Below are positions 1-10,947 of a stretch of 64,000 nt of DNA, piece by piece. Position numbers and translations under genes: made by a program. Position 1 is the first letter of the stretch; the number at the start of each line of letters is the position of its first letter. The notes beneath the pieces are model-generated. The model had not been told where the DNA came from and made no database searches. It saw only the letters and a program-made list of their open reading frames with translations. Location of the stretch: positions 126,501-190,500 of the forward strand of contig NC_134683.1 of assembly GCF_024713945.1 (NCBI RefSeq). Reading direction: 5' to 3'. This stretch comes from Dermatophagoides farinae (taxonomy: Eukaryota; Arthropoda; Arachnida; Sarcoptiformes; Pyroglyphidae).

Positions 1-445
1 TGTGACAGCACCAAGTCAAGATGGCCGTGGTGCTCGACATTCGATGCTGAATGCTTTGAACAACGCCCAAATTGATGCCAATAAAATTGGTCATATCAAT
101 TGCCATGCAACATCGACACCGCTTGGTGATCAAATCGAATTGATGGCCATCAAACAATTATTTGAGCAGACGCTAAAATCGCTAATAATAACATCAACGA
201 AAGGATCAACCGGACATTTACTTGGGGCATCGGGTTCTGCCGAAGCTATTTTCACGCTCCTTGCTTGTTATCATGGGCAAATTCCACCGACACTCAATTT
301 GGACAACCCTATTGACGATGAAGTTAGAATAGCGAGAAATGAATGTCTGGAATGGAATGATGATCAACGAATTGCATTGACCAATTCATTTGGTTTTGGT
401 GGTACAAACGCTACCTTGGCCATTTCAAATTATATTCAATGTTGA
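1..445 (+). CDS. OXSM: 3-oxoacyl-[ACP] synthase, mitochondrial (C-terminal part)
   Basis: This is the 3' end of a beta-ketoacyl-ACP synthase of the KAS II/FabF type, which condenses malonyl-ACP with a growing acyl chain in mitochondrial fatty acid (lipoate precursor) synthesis. The reading frame is open from base 2, so the 5' part, including the active-site cysteine, lies outside the window. The two conserved catalytic-histidine motifs are visible as HATSTPLGD and KGSTGHLLGASG, followed by the glycine-rich NSFGFGGTNA loop near the C terminus. These three motifs in this order are diagnostic of the thiolase-fold KAS family. The stop is at 443-445 and an AATAAA polyadenylation signal follows at 471-476. 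The gene is convergent with GLOD4, about 110 bp away. A mitochondrial OXSM rather than cytosolic FAS is inferred because the protein ends right after the KAS fold. Confidence 0.9.
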   Translation, partial: VTAPSQDGRGARHSMLNALNNAQIDANKIGHINCHATSTPLGDQIELMAIKQLFEQTLKSLIITSTKGSTGHLLGASGSAEAIFTLLACYHGQIPPTLNLDNPIDDEVRIARNECLEWNDDQRIALTNSFGFGGTNATLAISNYIQC

Positions 446-553
446 ATGATTCTCTCGTTATCAATCAGCCAATAAATTCAATGATTGTGATCGTCGATAT
501 GTAAAACGTTTAATAAAGTCTTTCGTAATCGGTTCATGCATATTAAAATTGAT

Positions 554-1518
554 TCATTCACGTTTTTCTTTGGCAGTTCCACGCTTTTCAAACCATTCAT
601 CACTTTTATCCGCTGCCATTGCTTCCTCCAATAGATCATTGCCTTTCGGATCGACTTTTGATAATTGTTCGAAACCTTTTTGGCCAACAAAACAAATTTC
701 ATGACCATCTGGATCGGCAAGGATGACTACCTCAACGGTTGCTTTACCCGGTGTATCGAGACTGATTAATCTTGTCAGAATAGTTTCTTTATTGGCATCC
801 ATTCGTTCCTGTATTTCGGGTAATTCCGATTCAGGACATGCAAATGCAATTCGTCCATAAGCTTGTTCATGACGTACCGGTTGATTACCGGTTGTCAGTA
901 CCATTTCCAAACGGGCGTCTTTATCACCGAAAGATGCGATAAAACTTTTTTCATTTCCTTCCAATAAATTCATGCCCAACAATCCATGCCAATAATTTTT
1001 AGATTTCACAGTGTCTGTTGTGGATAACGACACTTTGGTTATCGATGATCGATCATGATCAGGATTGAATACTTCAAACAGGTAACCATCTGGTGAATTG
1101 AGAACGATACATTCAGGATTTTTGTGCATGAATACAACGTCTTTTTGTTTGTTGACATTTTCATACGCTGATTTGGATTCGATGCGAATCGATTGCAAAT
1201 CATTGCCCAATTTATAATTGCCAATACCATAATTATAGGTCAATTCAAGCACAAAATGTTCATCTTCCGGCCCGTATCCGATCATTGTTTTACTCCATTT
1301 CCCATCATATGGTCCATTGCATTGTGCTTCACACATTTCATGGAATTCTTCGTGGCGAAGTACCTTAAACATAATGATAACAATCAATTGAATGGTAAAA
1401 CAAATGATAATCATCAATACAAACTGGATACCTTCATGCCGAGTAAATCACGGAAAAATTGAACATTTTTTGCACGATTACCAATCTTGAGAACATAATG
1501 CAGAGCCCGACGGGTCAT
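554..1518 (-). CDS. GLOD4: Glyoxalase domain-containing protein 4 (GLOD4)
   Basis: There are two coding exons: 1432-1518 (29 codons, beginning [15 protein letters not shown]) and 554-1363. They are separated by a 68-bp GT-AG intron (1364-1431) in phase 0, so that DLLGMK joins VLRHEEF. The product is 298 aa, the usual size for the family. Blocks such as [49 protein letters not shown] and [11 protein letters not shown] match animal GLOD4 almost word for word. GLOD4 has two vicinal-oxygen-chelate (glyoxalase/bleomycin-resistance) modules. Its biochemical activity is poorly defined, and an aldehyde or metabolite-repair role is usually assumed. The ATG at 1518 is chosen because it gives the family N terminus. 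Confidence 0.95.
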
Positions 1519-2388
1519 TTTGCAGAGATGTAAATTAAAATTCAGATTCAGAATTAAAATTGGAATGATGATGATATTGTATGGTTTCATCAACAGAACG
1601 ATCAAATGTTTTGGTAAATTTTACCATTTCCACTATTTCAATCTTATCATGTCTTTATAGCCGTTTATAATGGTTTTTTATTTTAATTTTGTATCAACTG
1701 TTTTTGCGGGAAAAATTTTAATCAACTTTGATGATAATCAATAATTAATTCGAAATATTGACGAAATAAATAAAAATTTAATGATTTAATGATTTCCATT
1801 TAATTTTTTTCGTCGTCGTTGTCGTTGGTCGTGAAAGATGATGATGTTGACCTTGAAATGGCAATCTAAATTTAATTACAAACGTCAATGAACAGATCAA
1901 ATCTATATAATAGAATAGAACGTGATTGAGGGAGATAGTGGAGAAAAATTGTGCTTCGCTGTCTTATCAATCAATCAATCAATCAGCTAATCAATAAATT
2001 ATAAAATTGTGAACAAAATTTATTATCAACTCACACTTGATGCAAAAAAAAAAAAAGAAGAAACCTGGACGATAGTCACTTCTTCGGAAATGAAAGATGG
2101 AATGGTTAAAAGTGATATTGATGTTGACAGCTTCCAAGTGTTCAAGTGTTTAATTTTTTTTTTATTTTTAGTTTCTTCAATCACCAATCACCACCACCTT
2201 TCCATCATGATGATGATGATGCATTATGAAGAATATTAATTCATCAACATCACCAGCATTGATGTGTGATAAGATCACATAATCATTATAGGAATAATTT
2301 GTGAAAATTTTTATTTTTCTTTGCAAAATAAATCCAGTTCTTCATGTGACAACGGAATTTTTCGAATCAAAAATGAGGCTGCAAGCCA
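1519..2388. other. Intergenic region
   Basis: This stretch separates the GLOD4 start from the secreted-protein array. It is AT-rich with short TCAA, TGA and A runs. The open frame at 2009-2239 is low-complexity and has no recognisable protein features. It presumably holds the GLOD4 promoter and the upstream region of the first secreted-protein gene. Confidence 0.5.
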
Positions 2389-2396
2389 TATATAAA
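2389..2396 (+). promoter_or_regulatory. TATA box of secreted protein gene A
   Basis: TATATAAA lies here. A start site about 30 bp downstream (near 2419) would exclude the in-frame ATG at 2405 and support the ATG at 2471 as the translation start. Confidence 0.55.
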
Positions 2397-2470
2397 TTGC
2401 ATTCATGATTCGAAGAGTCAACAAGTTTAACTCAATTTATCTCAATTGGATTCGGATTTCGTCGGAAAAA

Positions 2471-3321
2471 ATGTCGATACAATCTCTACGATCATCGTTG
2501 ATTACAGTGGCAATCACTGGAATTATTTTCATGTTACAAATTCAATTGTCGATCACTGGAAATGTTGGACAAAAAAATATAAATCAAACCAACATCTGTA
2601 ATAAGAAACAAGTGGATAAATGTGCCATATCGTTGGTACCATTGACCGATCCAGAATTATTGCAAAGACCACCAAAAACATTGGCCGATTTGGATCATTG
2701 GTGTCGAAAATTCAAACGATCCGAAAAGTGTGTTCGGCAATATTCCGATCAATGTCTGGCAAGTGAATCACGACGTACATTATCCATAGTGTTGTATAGT
2801 ATATCTAAAACATTGCGACGTTATTGTGGCCAAACAAAACGCAAACAAGAATTGCTCAATCTATCCCATTGTCTTGATAACGATTTGACAAATGTTTCAA
2901 AGGTTTTATTCGAACTATCAGGCGATATGCATGCAATACGTACGATCGAACCGGCTAACATGCGTATTCCACTTTGCTGTTGGTAAGATTTCTTTCAAAC
3001 AAAATATAATAACAAAATATAACAAAATAACAAAATAACAAAATAACCTGCTCAACTTATCTTTAATGATCTATTAGTGGCTATCAACGACGAAAAGAGG
3101 TGATGATAAATTTATTGGAACATAAATGTTCAACTTTTGTGGAAATGATGGAAACAATGTTACAAGGATTTACGGGGGATCTATTCAATTATGTTTGTGG
3201 CGATTATACCGAAGACTCGGATAAATGTCAATACATTATCGATAAAATTAAACCATGGACCAAACCATTAGAATGGAAAAGTTTTATCCTTCCAGTCGTA
3301 CAGATTGTCGAAAGTCTTTAA
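2471..3321 (+). CDS. Secreted 12-cysteine protein, tandem family member A
   Basis: There are two exons, 2471-2982 and 3078-3321, joined in phase 2 across a 95-bp GT-AG intron, giving 251 aa. The N terminus is a hydrophobic signal peptide (LITVAITGIIFMLQIQL), so the protein is predicted to be secreted. Exon 1 carries the family core (DKCAISLVPLTDPELL, CRKFKRSEKCVRQY, SISKTLRRYCG). Exon 2 ends with GDYTEDSDKC and PLEWKSFILP. The twelve cysteines are shared with the two paralogues downstream, suggesting six disulfides; this copy has one extra cysteine beside the splice junction. An in-frame ATG at 2405 sits only about 16 bp after the TATA box start and is probably untranscribed. The pattern resembles uncharacterised secreted proteins seen in chelicerates. 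No function can be assigned. Confidence 0.85.
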
Positions 3322-3584
3322 AATGTAAACATGATGATTATTTATATTGTGAAAAAATAAAAAAAAATTCTCAGAAAAAAAGATGGAGAAGTACTATTTT
3401 TTTTCTAAAAGGGAAAAATTGTTTCCCAGATCAAAAATTGATAATGAATTTACATTGACGCAAGCAGATAGAGACAAACTTGTGATTGAATTCAATAATG
3501 GATACAGGTTTTCTATTCAAGTGCATAATGAATGATAAATTATTCTCCACATCATTCTCTTTACAGTTCATCTCATCTCATTTA

Positions 3585-3592
3585 TATATAAG
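3585..3592 (+). promoter_or_regulatory. TATA box of secreted protein gene B
   Basis: A TATATAAG element sits about 37 bp before the ATG at 3622, so the 5' UTR would be only about 5-15 nt. It occupies the same place relative to the gene as the boxes of copies A and C. Confidence 0.5.
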
Positions 3593-3621
3593 GAAACGAG
3601 AGATGAGTGCTTCTATATTTC

Positions 3622-4530
3622 ATGTCCCATTTTGTGAATATTCTGATGACCATGGCAATCTATTATCGTTTTGTAGCTGTTATCGCTATTACCATTATTT
3701 CTATATCGATAATAGATGGACAAACAAATAAGAAACTATCATCATCATCATCATCATTGAATAAGAAAAAGGGTTCATGCGATTCCGAACGTGTGGATAA
3801 ATGTGCAATCGCAATGGTGCCATTGACCGATCCAGAATTGTTGGAGAACCCACCCAGAAATATGAGCCAAATGAATTATTGGTGTCGAAAGTTTAAACAA
3901 TCAATAGAATGTGTACGGCAGTATTCACAACAATGTTTACAATCTGAATCACGTCGTGTATTTTCAATCATGTCATACAGTATTTCGAAAATGGCTAAAC
4001 GCTACTGTGGCAGCGTAAGGGCTAAAAAGGATCTACTTGAATTCCTTAAATGTGCTGGTAACGATTTACGTAAGTATGCTCAACCATTATTTGATCTATC
4101 CGGTGATTTACATTCCATACCGACAATCAAACCGGCCAATCTACGTATCCCATTGTCATGTTGGTAAGTGCAATCGATATGTAAATGAATGATCGGATGA
4201 TCGTCATCATTAATTCATGTGAATATTTCACCATTTTCAATGATTATCATCATAATTATGATGATGATGATGATGATATATAGCGCATATCAACGACGAA
4301 AAGAATCGACATTGTCCTTGATCGATATTAAATGCAGTAATCATATTGAAACGATTGAAAACATATTACAATCAGCAACTGGTGATGTAATAAAACTTGG
4401 ATGCACTGAATATACAGATGATTCAGATAAATGTGATACAATAATCGGACGATTACCGAAATGGAACAAGCCGCTCGAATGGAAAAGTTTCATCATACCT
4501 TCTGTTAAAATAGTGGATAGTCTTCACTAA
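3622..4530 (+). CDS. Secreted 12-cysteine protein, tandem family member B
   Basis: Exons 3622-4163 and 4284-4530 join in phase 2 over a 120-bp intron, giving 262 aa. The ATG at 3622 begins a signal peptide (YRFVAVIAITIISISII). A short Ser/Lys linker follows, then the family core: DKCAIAMVPLTDPELL, YWCRKFKQSIECVRQY, SISKMAKRYCG, and in exon 2 YTDDSDKC and PLEWKSFIIP. It has exactly the twelve family cysteines. The donor (TG|GTAAG) and the phase are identical to copies A and C, which shows duplication of an intron-containing ancestor. The open frame continues 5' of 3622 without another ATG, so this start is the only good one. Function unknown. Confidence 0.85.
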
Positions 4531-4767
4531 GCATGAATGAATGCATGGTGAAAATAATAATAAAAAAAAACTTTGTTTCCAATAAATATTCATTCTTTTG
4601 TTTGTGTATTCCGAAAATGTGCGTCATAATCACCAATGGCATTGTGGATTTCCTTTCGAAAATCAATGAATCAATGAAAGTGGTGAGCTGTCTTGTGTGT
4701 TTGTGTGTGTGTTTGTTATTACCCCGACTAACCACTCTTTCCGTTGGTCAGTCCGCATCTCAAAATC

Positions 4768-4776
4768 TATAAAAGG
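4768..4776 (+). promoter_or_regulatory. TATA box of secreted protein gene C
   Basis: TATAAAAGG lies here. The ATGs at 4779 and 4785 would fall upstream of a start site placed about 30 bp downstream. The next in-frame ATG at 4857 gives a clean signal peptide. Confidence 0.6.
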
Positions 4777-4856
4777 CAATGGTCATGGCTACATTTTGTT
4801 TTGGACATAATTTTTTGTTGTTCAAGTTGACGAGATATATCATTTTTACATTTGTT

Positions 4857-5621
4857 ATGTTAACATTAATGTTATCCTCGGCTATCATTGTAGCCGTGCT
4901 CAGGATAGATGCAGCAACATATGATTGTGATCACAAAAAAGCTGATCAATGTTCATTGAATCTGATGCCGATAACTAATTCGGAAATTATTCGACGTCCG
5001 CCTAAAACGATTGCCCAGTTTAATGTTTATTGTGGTAAGATTCGCCGATATGAACGATGTACCAGGAAATTTGCTGAAAATTGTTTGCAAAAAGAATCGA
5101 AACAAACGTTATCCATTCTTATGTACGGCATTAGTCGTGTGAATAAACGTTATTGTACGAAAGAAGCGAGAAAAAAAGCACTTATCGATCTTATCCAATG
5201 TTCTGGTCCAATAAATTTTCGTCATTATGGAGATCTACTTAGAAATGCATCAGCAGACTTGCATGCAATTCGTGAATATCCGGATGCTAAACTTCGTATT
5301 CCGATGGCTTGTTGGTAATAGATTGATTCATTTGATGAATTTAGTCGAATTTCTCATTCTCATTGATTCTTTAGCCTTTATAGTCAATATACGACTCAAA
5401 CATTGGAACACGTTGATAAAACCTGTCCAAAATATCGGCAAGAAGTTGATTCCATAATACGAGGCTACAGTGGGGATTCATTCAATTTTTTATGTGGTGA
5501 TTATGCAGATGAATCTGATAAATGTGATCCGATCATCGAAAAGACACCCAAATGGGATGGAGCAGTGAAATGGAAAAGTATGATCATACCCATGGTTCAA
5601 GTGATTGATAGTCTCCATTAA
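4857..5621 (+). CDS. Secreted 12-cysteine protein, tandem family member C
   Basis: Exons 4857-5314 and 5375-5621 join in phase 2 across a 60-bp intron, giving 234 aa. The N terminus MLTLMLSSAIIVAVL is a signal peptide, probably cleaved near AAT|YDC. The core motifs are diverged but recognisable: DQCSLNLMPITNSEII, RRPPKTIAQF, GISRVNKRYC, and in exon 2 CGDYADESDKCDPII and VKWKSMIIP. All twelve family cysteines are kept, although charged and hydrophobic positions have drifted more than between A and B, suggesting an older duplication. The final residues (VIDSLH) match copy B. Function unknown; a secreted or haemolymph-type role is only a guess. Confidence 0.83.
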
Positions 5622-6837
5622 GTGCAAGTAAATTGTCAATCACTCACCAAGTTTTTTTCTTATTATCTGATCATCTAAATCATTCAATCATGTACAATTT
5701 TGTTACAAGTAATGATTAACAATTCACTGATTGATAAACTTTTTATTTGTTACCAATATGGCCCTACGGTTGAATACCACTGTGAATGAATGTGAAAGGA
5801 TGTGATCCACTCTCTCTGGCATATCGAATATCATTGGTTAACTTACTCAATTTTGCTTTGTAATCCGATGCACAATGATGTTGGATAAGAATCGAATTTG
5901 AAAATAAAACAATGGATTCTCTCGACACGGAATGACAGACAGACAGACAGACAGACAGAAAGAAAGAAAGAAAAAAGATCAACATTCCTAGATTAGGCAA
6001 CCAGATACGCAAAAAGATGATGTGGGCGATGATAGGTTTTCAATTTGTCTTGAGCTCAAATATTCTATGTGTGTGTGTGTGTATATGCGTGAGTTAAGAT
6101 TCTATTTTTAATTTTATTTTCAAAAATGAAAATAAATATCATAACCATTTTTAAGAGTTCGAGTAGGGGCGGATCGATCAACACACACACGCCAAAATCC
6201 TTTGGATGATGATCAGTAACATCGTGGTAATCGTCATCATCAGTACCTATTCGATTTAGATATTTGAAGCGATCGAATCGAATTCTAACAAACAGATATC
6301 GGTTATTATTCAATTGCTCTATATGTGTGTGTGTGGCCATCATTCAATGTGATCTACGTTTTCTGTATATCTGTGTGTTTGGCTCATATTCATGTTTGGA
6401 TCGAAATTCTCATCCATTTGTGTGTGTGTGTGTGCAATGGATCTGTGTTTACATCAATTTCGAACAAAGCCATTAAATTCGAATCAAAGATAGGGTGTGT
6501 GTAAGAGAAAGAAAAAACAATGAATGAAATGAACTGTGAGACAACAAGAAAGTGCAAACAACCACAACAATCAATTGAGCAATAACAATCGACTCTAGTT
6601 GTTTTGATTGTTGTTATTTATAGAAATCAAACCGTTTCTCGATTTCGATGATGAACATGTGCTCGTTTTTGATCCAAGCATAGCATCGACATTCTTCATT
6701 GTAAAATTGTTCACGGCCACAAAATTGTTCTCCACTTACAGTCGAAATCACGTATCATCGATGGCTGTTGTGGTGGTTGTTGTCAACCATCAACCATAAT
6801 GAACGATTGATCATTATTTAAAAAAACAACAACAACA
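5622..6837. other. Intergenic region with microsatellites
   Basis: No convincing coding sequence is seen. The stretch holds GACA/GAAA and several GT/CA repeats (near 6068, 6181, 6323 and 6420) and ends in a CAA run directly before the potassium channel start codon. It probably contains the channel promoter and 5' UTR. Confidence 0.5.
5934..5974. repeat. Tetranucleotide microsatellite (GACA)n then (GAAA)n
   Basis: About six GACA units pass directly into about four GAAA units. Confidence 0.9.
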
Positions 6838-9005
6838 ATGGTCAAACGATCCACAAATCGTGCATCAGCTGCTGGCTGTGGACCGATCGCTGCGGCCGGT
6901 AATTCCGGTGTCGGTTCAACAACCGGTAGTCAACGTGGGGCGGCTGCTAGCACTACATGTGGTAAATGTTGTTATTATTTCCGTCAGGTTGTCACTTTTC
7001 TATTCTCGCATATTGGTCTCTGTACGTTGCTCTTGGGCTATGCTCTTGTCGGTGCGTTTACGTTTCAGGCATTAGAATCGGTTCACGAAAAAGAACAACG
7101 TATTGAGATGCGGAAATCACGTGATCTACTCATACAAAAATTATCGAATCTGACCAATGAATCGATCATTCTTCGATTCGACAATTGGACCCGAAGAGCC
7201 GAAGATATTCTTATCGAATTCGAAAAAGGATTCCTACACGCTGTCAAATACAAAGGTTACGATGGCTATGAAGAATTGAACAAAACCAATTCCCAATGGT
7301 CATTCTCTGGTGCACTTCTCTACTCGATTATAGTTATCACCACCATTGGCTATGGTAATGTGGCTCCTAGAACAGGTAAGTAGTCCATTGTTATGTCATT
7401 GTTATCGATAAATTGATGTGATTGATTTACCTGTATGTCTAGAATGGGGAAAGGTGGTTACCATCCTGTACGCTATAATTGGGATTCCCTTGATGCTATT
7501 CTGTCTATCCAACATAGGTCACATGATGGCCCGTTCGTTTAAATTTATCTACTGGAAATGTTGTTGCTATCTTTGTGTCAAGCCTAAAAAAGAACGTCGA
7601 CGGCGGCGTCAACGTCAGATACAAAAACATCGACGTCGTCGTGCTCGACAACAACAACAGCATGCTACCATCCATGAGACCGTTATGGCCATGAATCCAT
7701 TGTTATTATCGAATGGACCAAACTATCTGGTTGGGCCACAGCAATCATTGTTACAACAACGAATTAGCCGCTCACGATCCTCACAACGATCTGACGGTCG
7801 CCAGAGTGAAAAATGTTCCATGCTCAGGAATCAGCAACCACAAGAATCGTTGGCTGCAACTGAAACTCACAATTCATTGTCGAATACATTGCAACTACCA
7901 GAACGCACGATGCTTTCTCGATCACTATCGGCTCGTTATCACAATGAATTACGTGCTAGAAAATCACGTGCAGGTAAATTGGCTCAATCATCCAAGTTAG
8001 TTCCGGTTCGAAAGACGACCGTCAATATGCCACCAGTCATATGCAATCAGTATGCTTCGTATAGCGATGAACGTTTAGATCGAGCGGTACTAGCGTCCAA
8101 TTCAATGTCCAAAAGGCCTAGTGTGTTTCGATCCAGTTCAATGGGTGAGTAAGAAATGGCTTTTCCATCAAACTGACCACTTTTTCACATTTTTCTTCTT
8201 GACTATAATGACAGCCGACAGCGGTACAATGGCAAGATGCCGTCAACAGCAACAACTCAATGCACAGGTTCGTTTTGGTCAAAAACAACGGCCTACTTCC
8301 TTGCAATCACCACAGCCATCCTCATCCATCAGACAATCAACTTCATCATCTAATCTGATGACATCATCCTATCAACAGCCAACACAACAACGATCAATAC
8401 CATCGTCAGACATGATGATGTTGATGCAAATGAACCATCATATGAGCACCACCACCACCACCACATTCCAGCCTACAGGCCAATTGTATAGTTCACACCC
8501 GAGGCCATCCCTTTTACCGATGGACATATCGGATCCAAGTGAGGATAAATCACATGATGGATCACACAATGATCTCGATTCTGACATTGACAACGAAAAC
8601 AAAGAGATTCAGGAGAAAAATATACCGATTACAGTATGTTTAGCTTTGGTCATAAGCTATATCTGTGGTGGTGCATGGTTCTTTTCCACATCGGAAGAAT
8701 GGTCTTTTCTTGACGCATCATACTTTTGTTTCATCACATTGTCGACAATCGGCTTTGGCGATCTAGTACCAGGCCGAACTGTTCTGTCGACACACGAAGA
8801 TGGTCAAATGACATTGGCCATATGTGCTCTGTATCTGCTGTTTGGTATGGCATTGTTGGCCATGTCGCTTAACCTAGTAAAAGAGAAAGTGCTCGAAACA
8901 GTACGTATTGTGGGCGAAAGAATCGGCATTCTAGTTAGCGATGATGATGATGATGATGATGCTGATGACGACATAGATTATGATAGTGAATTGGAACTAC
9001 CATAA
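6838..9005 (+). CDS. Two-pore-domain potassium channel (KCNK/TWK family)
   Basis: There are three exons, 6838-7375, 7443-8144 and 8215-9005, with introns of 67 and 70 bp, giving 676 aa. This is a K2P leak channel that sets resting potential in the plasma membrane. The first pore has selectivity filter TIGYG (about residues 169-173), preceded by M1 (FLFSHIGLCTLLLGYALVG) and an N-glycosylatable cap. M2 is EWGKVVTILYAIIGIPLML. The second pore has TIGFG (about 591-595), followed by M4 (LYLLFGMALLAMSLNLV). The M2-M3 cytoplasmic loop is very long (about 300 residues), rich in basic residues, Gln and Ser, and so resembles TRESK-like or some invertebrate TWK channels. The tail is an Asp-rich run. The start follows a CAACAATGG context. 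Confidence 0.93.
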
Positions 9006-9142
9006 ACATGGCACTTTGCACCCATGGCTACTAATGGATGATTGATTGATTGTCCTGTGTGTTTGCTTATTGCCATTGAAAAGTGGAAAATGATAAAAGA
9101 AATCATTAGCAATTTAGCTGTCAAAAGTTCAAGTCGAAAATA

Positions 9143-10780
9143 ATGTCAAGGCGATCGTCTACGATATCCGATTCATCTACTTCGGGCATTTCGATCAATT
9201 CCTCATCATTGTCATCGTCATCATCTTCATCATCATCATCAACACAATGTTCAAAGCCTCCACCCATATTCGTGATTTATCAACCAGCACAGCGTTTGGA
9301 GCCCTGTCCACGGCGACATCATAATTTGGATACAAAACGTTTGACATTTCGGCAGAATGTACATCTTGCTCGATTACATTACCTTCGACAGAACAATGTA
9401 TGGCGTCTTATGTTCATTGGCTGTTGTGTTCCATTCTTTTTCATCACTTCGAACAAAGTATGGATTGAATATGTCAGACACAAGACTGTGGTGAACATGG
9501 AATTCCTCACACCCACTTTGGTCAATATTCCATCCATTACATTGTGTGTTCGACTGTAAGTTATATATAGTATATAGTATAGTATTTCGTTTTCATTATA
9601 GTTGAGTAATATCAAGTCAATCTTTTAATCATTATTTAGCAAATTGAATGGTTTTGATGAAAATATGGATTATTTTCTGGACACTGATCTAAACTTGCAT
9701 CATCAAAATCACAATGGTTCACTAACGATTAATTCGCTTGCTTTGTCACAAGTAGTAGAACAATGTAAACTCTTTTCCAACACTATTATTATTGTCAACG
9801 AATCGATGCCTGTCTTTGATTGTGAATCGATCGCACCGGTTGTCACCAGTTTCCAATATGGTCACAAATGTTTCACCTATTTTTCCGACATTTATGGCCA
9901 TTTAAGTCGATTGCCGTTGGATAAACGGCCATTTTTAGAATATGACATGTTTCCTTCTGTTCAAATCATTTTGTCACCACAGCTGATGCGTAAAAAGAAT
10001 GGAACCAAATTTTCCTTTGTCATGGATCACATCGACAAGAATCGAAGCAATGCATCGTCTCTGTTCGCCATGATACATGATAATAAAAATTTACCTTCCA
10101 TGCTGGAGAACAGTATCCGTTTTGTGCTGCCCGATAATAGTATGGCTATTTTTTATGGCGAAAAAATCGAACAACTTAAACCATCTCCATTCGATACAAA
10201 TTGCTTCGAAGGCTATGATTATACATTGGACGACCAATTAGTCAATTGGAATGGTCAACTAGCTCCCTTACCAAACGGATTTCGTTCATCAGGCGAATGT
10301 TTTGTTCATTGTTTATCTGGACATCTGAATGAAGAATGCATCAATTATTACTCTCTACTCACTGATCAATGGATCCGTCGTTGGTTACAATACAATCATA
10401 CTCGAATGATGCCTTTTTGTTCGCTCAAACATATGGCTTGTCAACATTTTGGCTACTGGAAACAATTGGACGATTGCACGCGAAAATGTCGTCCATCTTG
10501 TCTACGCCGATGGTTCACGATGACCAAAGTGAATAGCGAACCATACAATCAAACATCAATAACTTTGTTCCGTTCAAATGAACCATCCCAATTGATTGAA
10601 CATGTGGAAGCAACGTCTTTGGAAACATTTCTTGGCAATATCGGTGGTCATCTACATGTATGGCTAGGCATATCGGTAGTTGAAATATTCAACTACATTA
10701 TCCGTGTCATACGTCTTCGGCAATTTAGTGGAATACTATGCTGTCTTTACATATTGTTTAAACGATCAAGAAATCCATGA
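9143..10780 (+). CDS. DEG/ENaC (pickpocket-like) sodium channel subunit 1
   Basis: Exons 9143-9555 and 9640-10780 join in phase 2 across an 84-bp intron, giving 517 aa. The N-terminal cytoplasmic part is Ser-rich. TM1 is near residues 90-112 (RLMFIGCCVPFFFITSNKVW), followed by the family PSITLC motif. The large extracellular domain is cysteine-rich, and the pre-TM2/TM2 region GGHLHVWLGISVVEIF carries the WLG.S selectivity-type signature of degenerin/ENaC channels. These are trimeric, amiloride-type Na+ or proton-, peptide- and touch-gated channels. The gene follows the K2P channel and precedes a second DEG/ENaC gene in the same orientation. The ligand or stimulus cannot be inferred. Confidence 0.88.
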
Positions 10781-10947
10781 CTACTAATGGATTGATTGTT
10801 GTTTCTGTGTTTGTGTTTGATGGACCATCTGTCCAATGATGATTGTGCCATTTTCAATTGATTTATGCAATAATAAATATGGTCCATTTCCAATAAAATG
10901 TCTCATAGTTATTCTGATTTCCGAAACAAACAGACATATGCAGAAAT

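Noticed and set aside
2009-2239. Plus-strand frame ending in poly-Met
   Set aside because: The poly-Met is an ATG repeat and no signal or domain is present.
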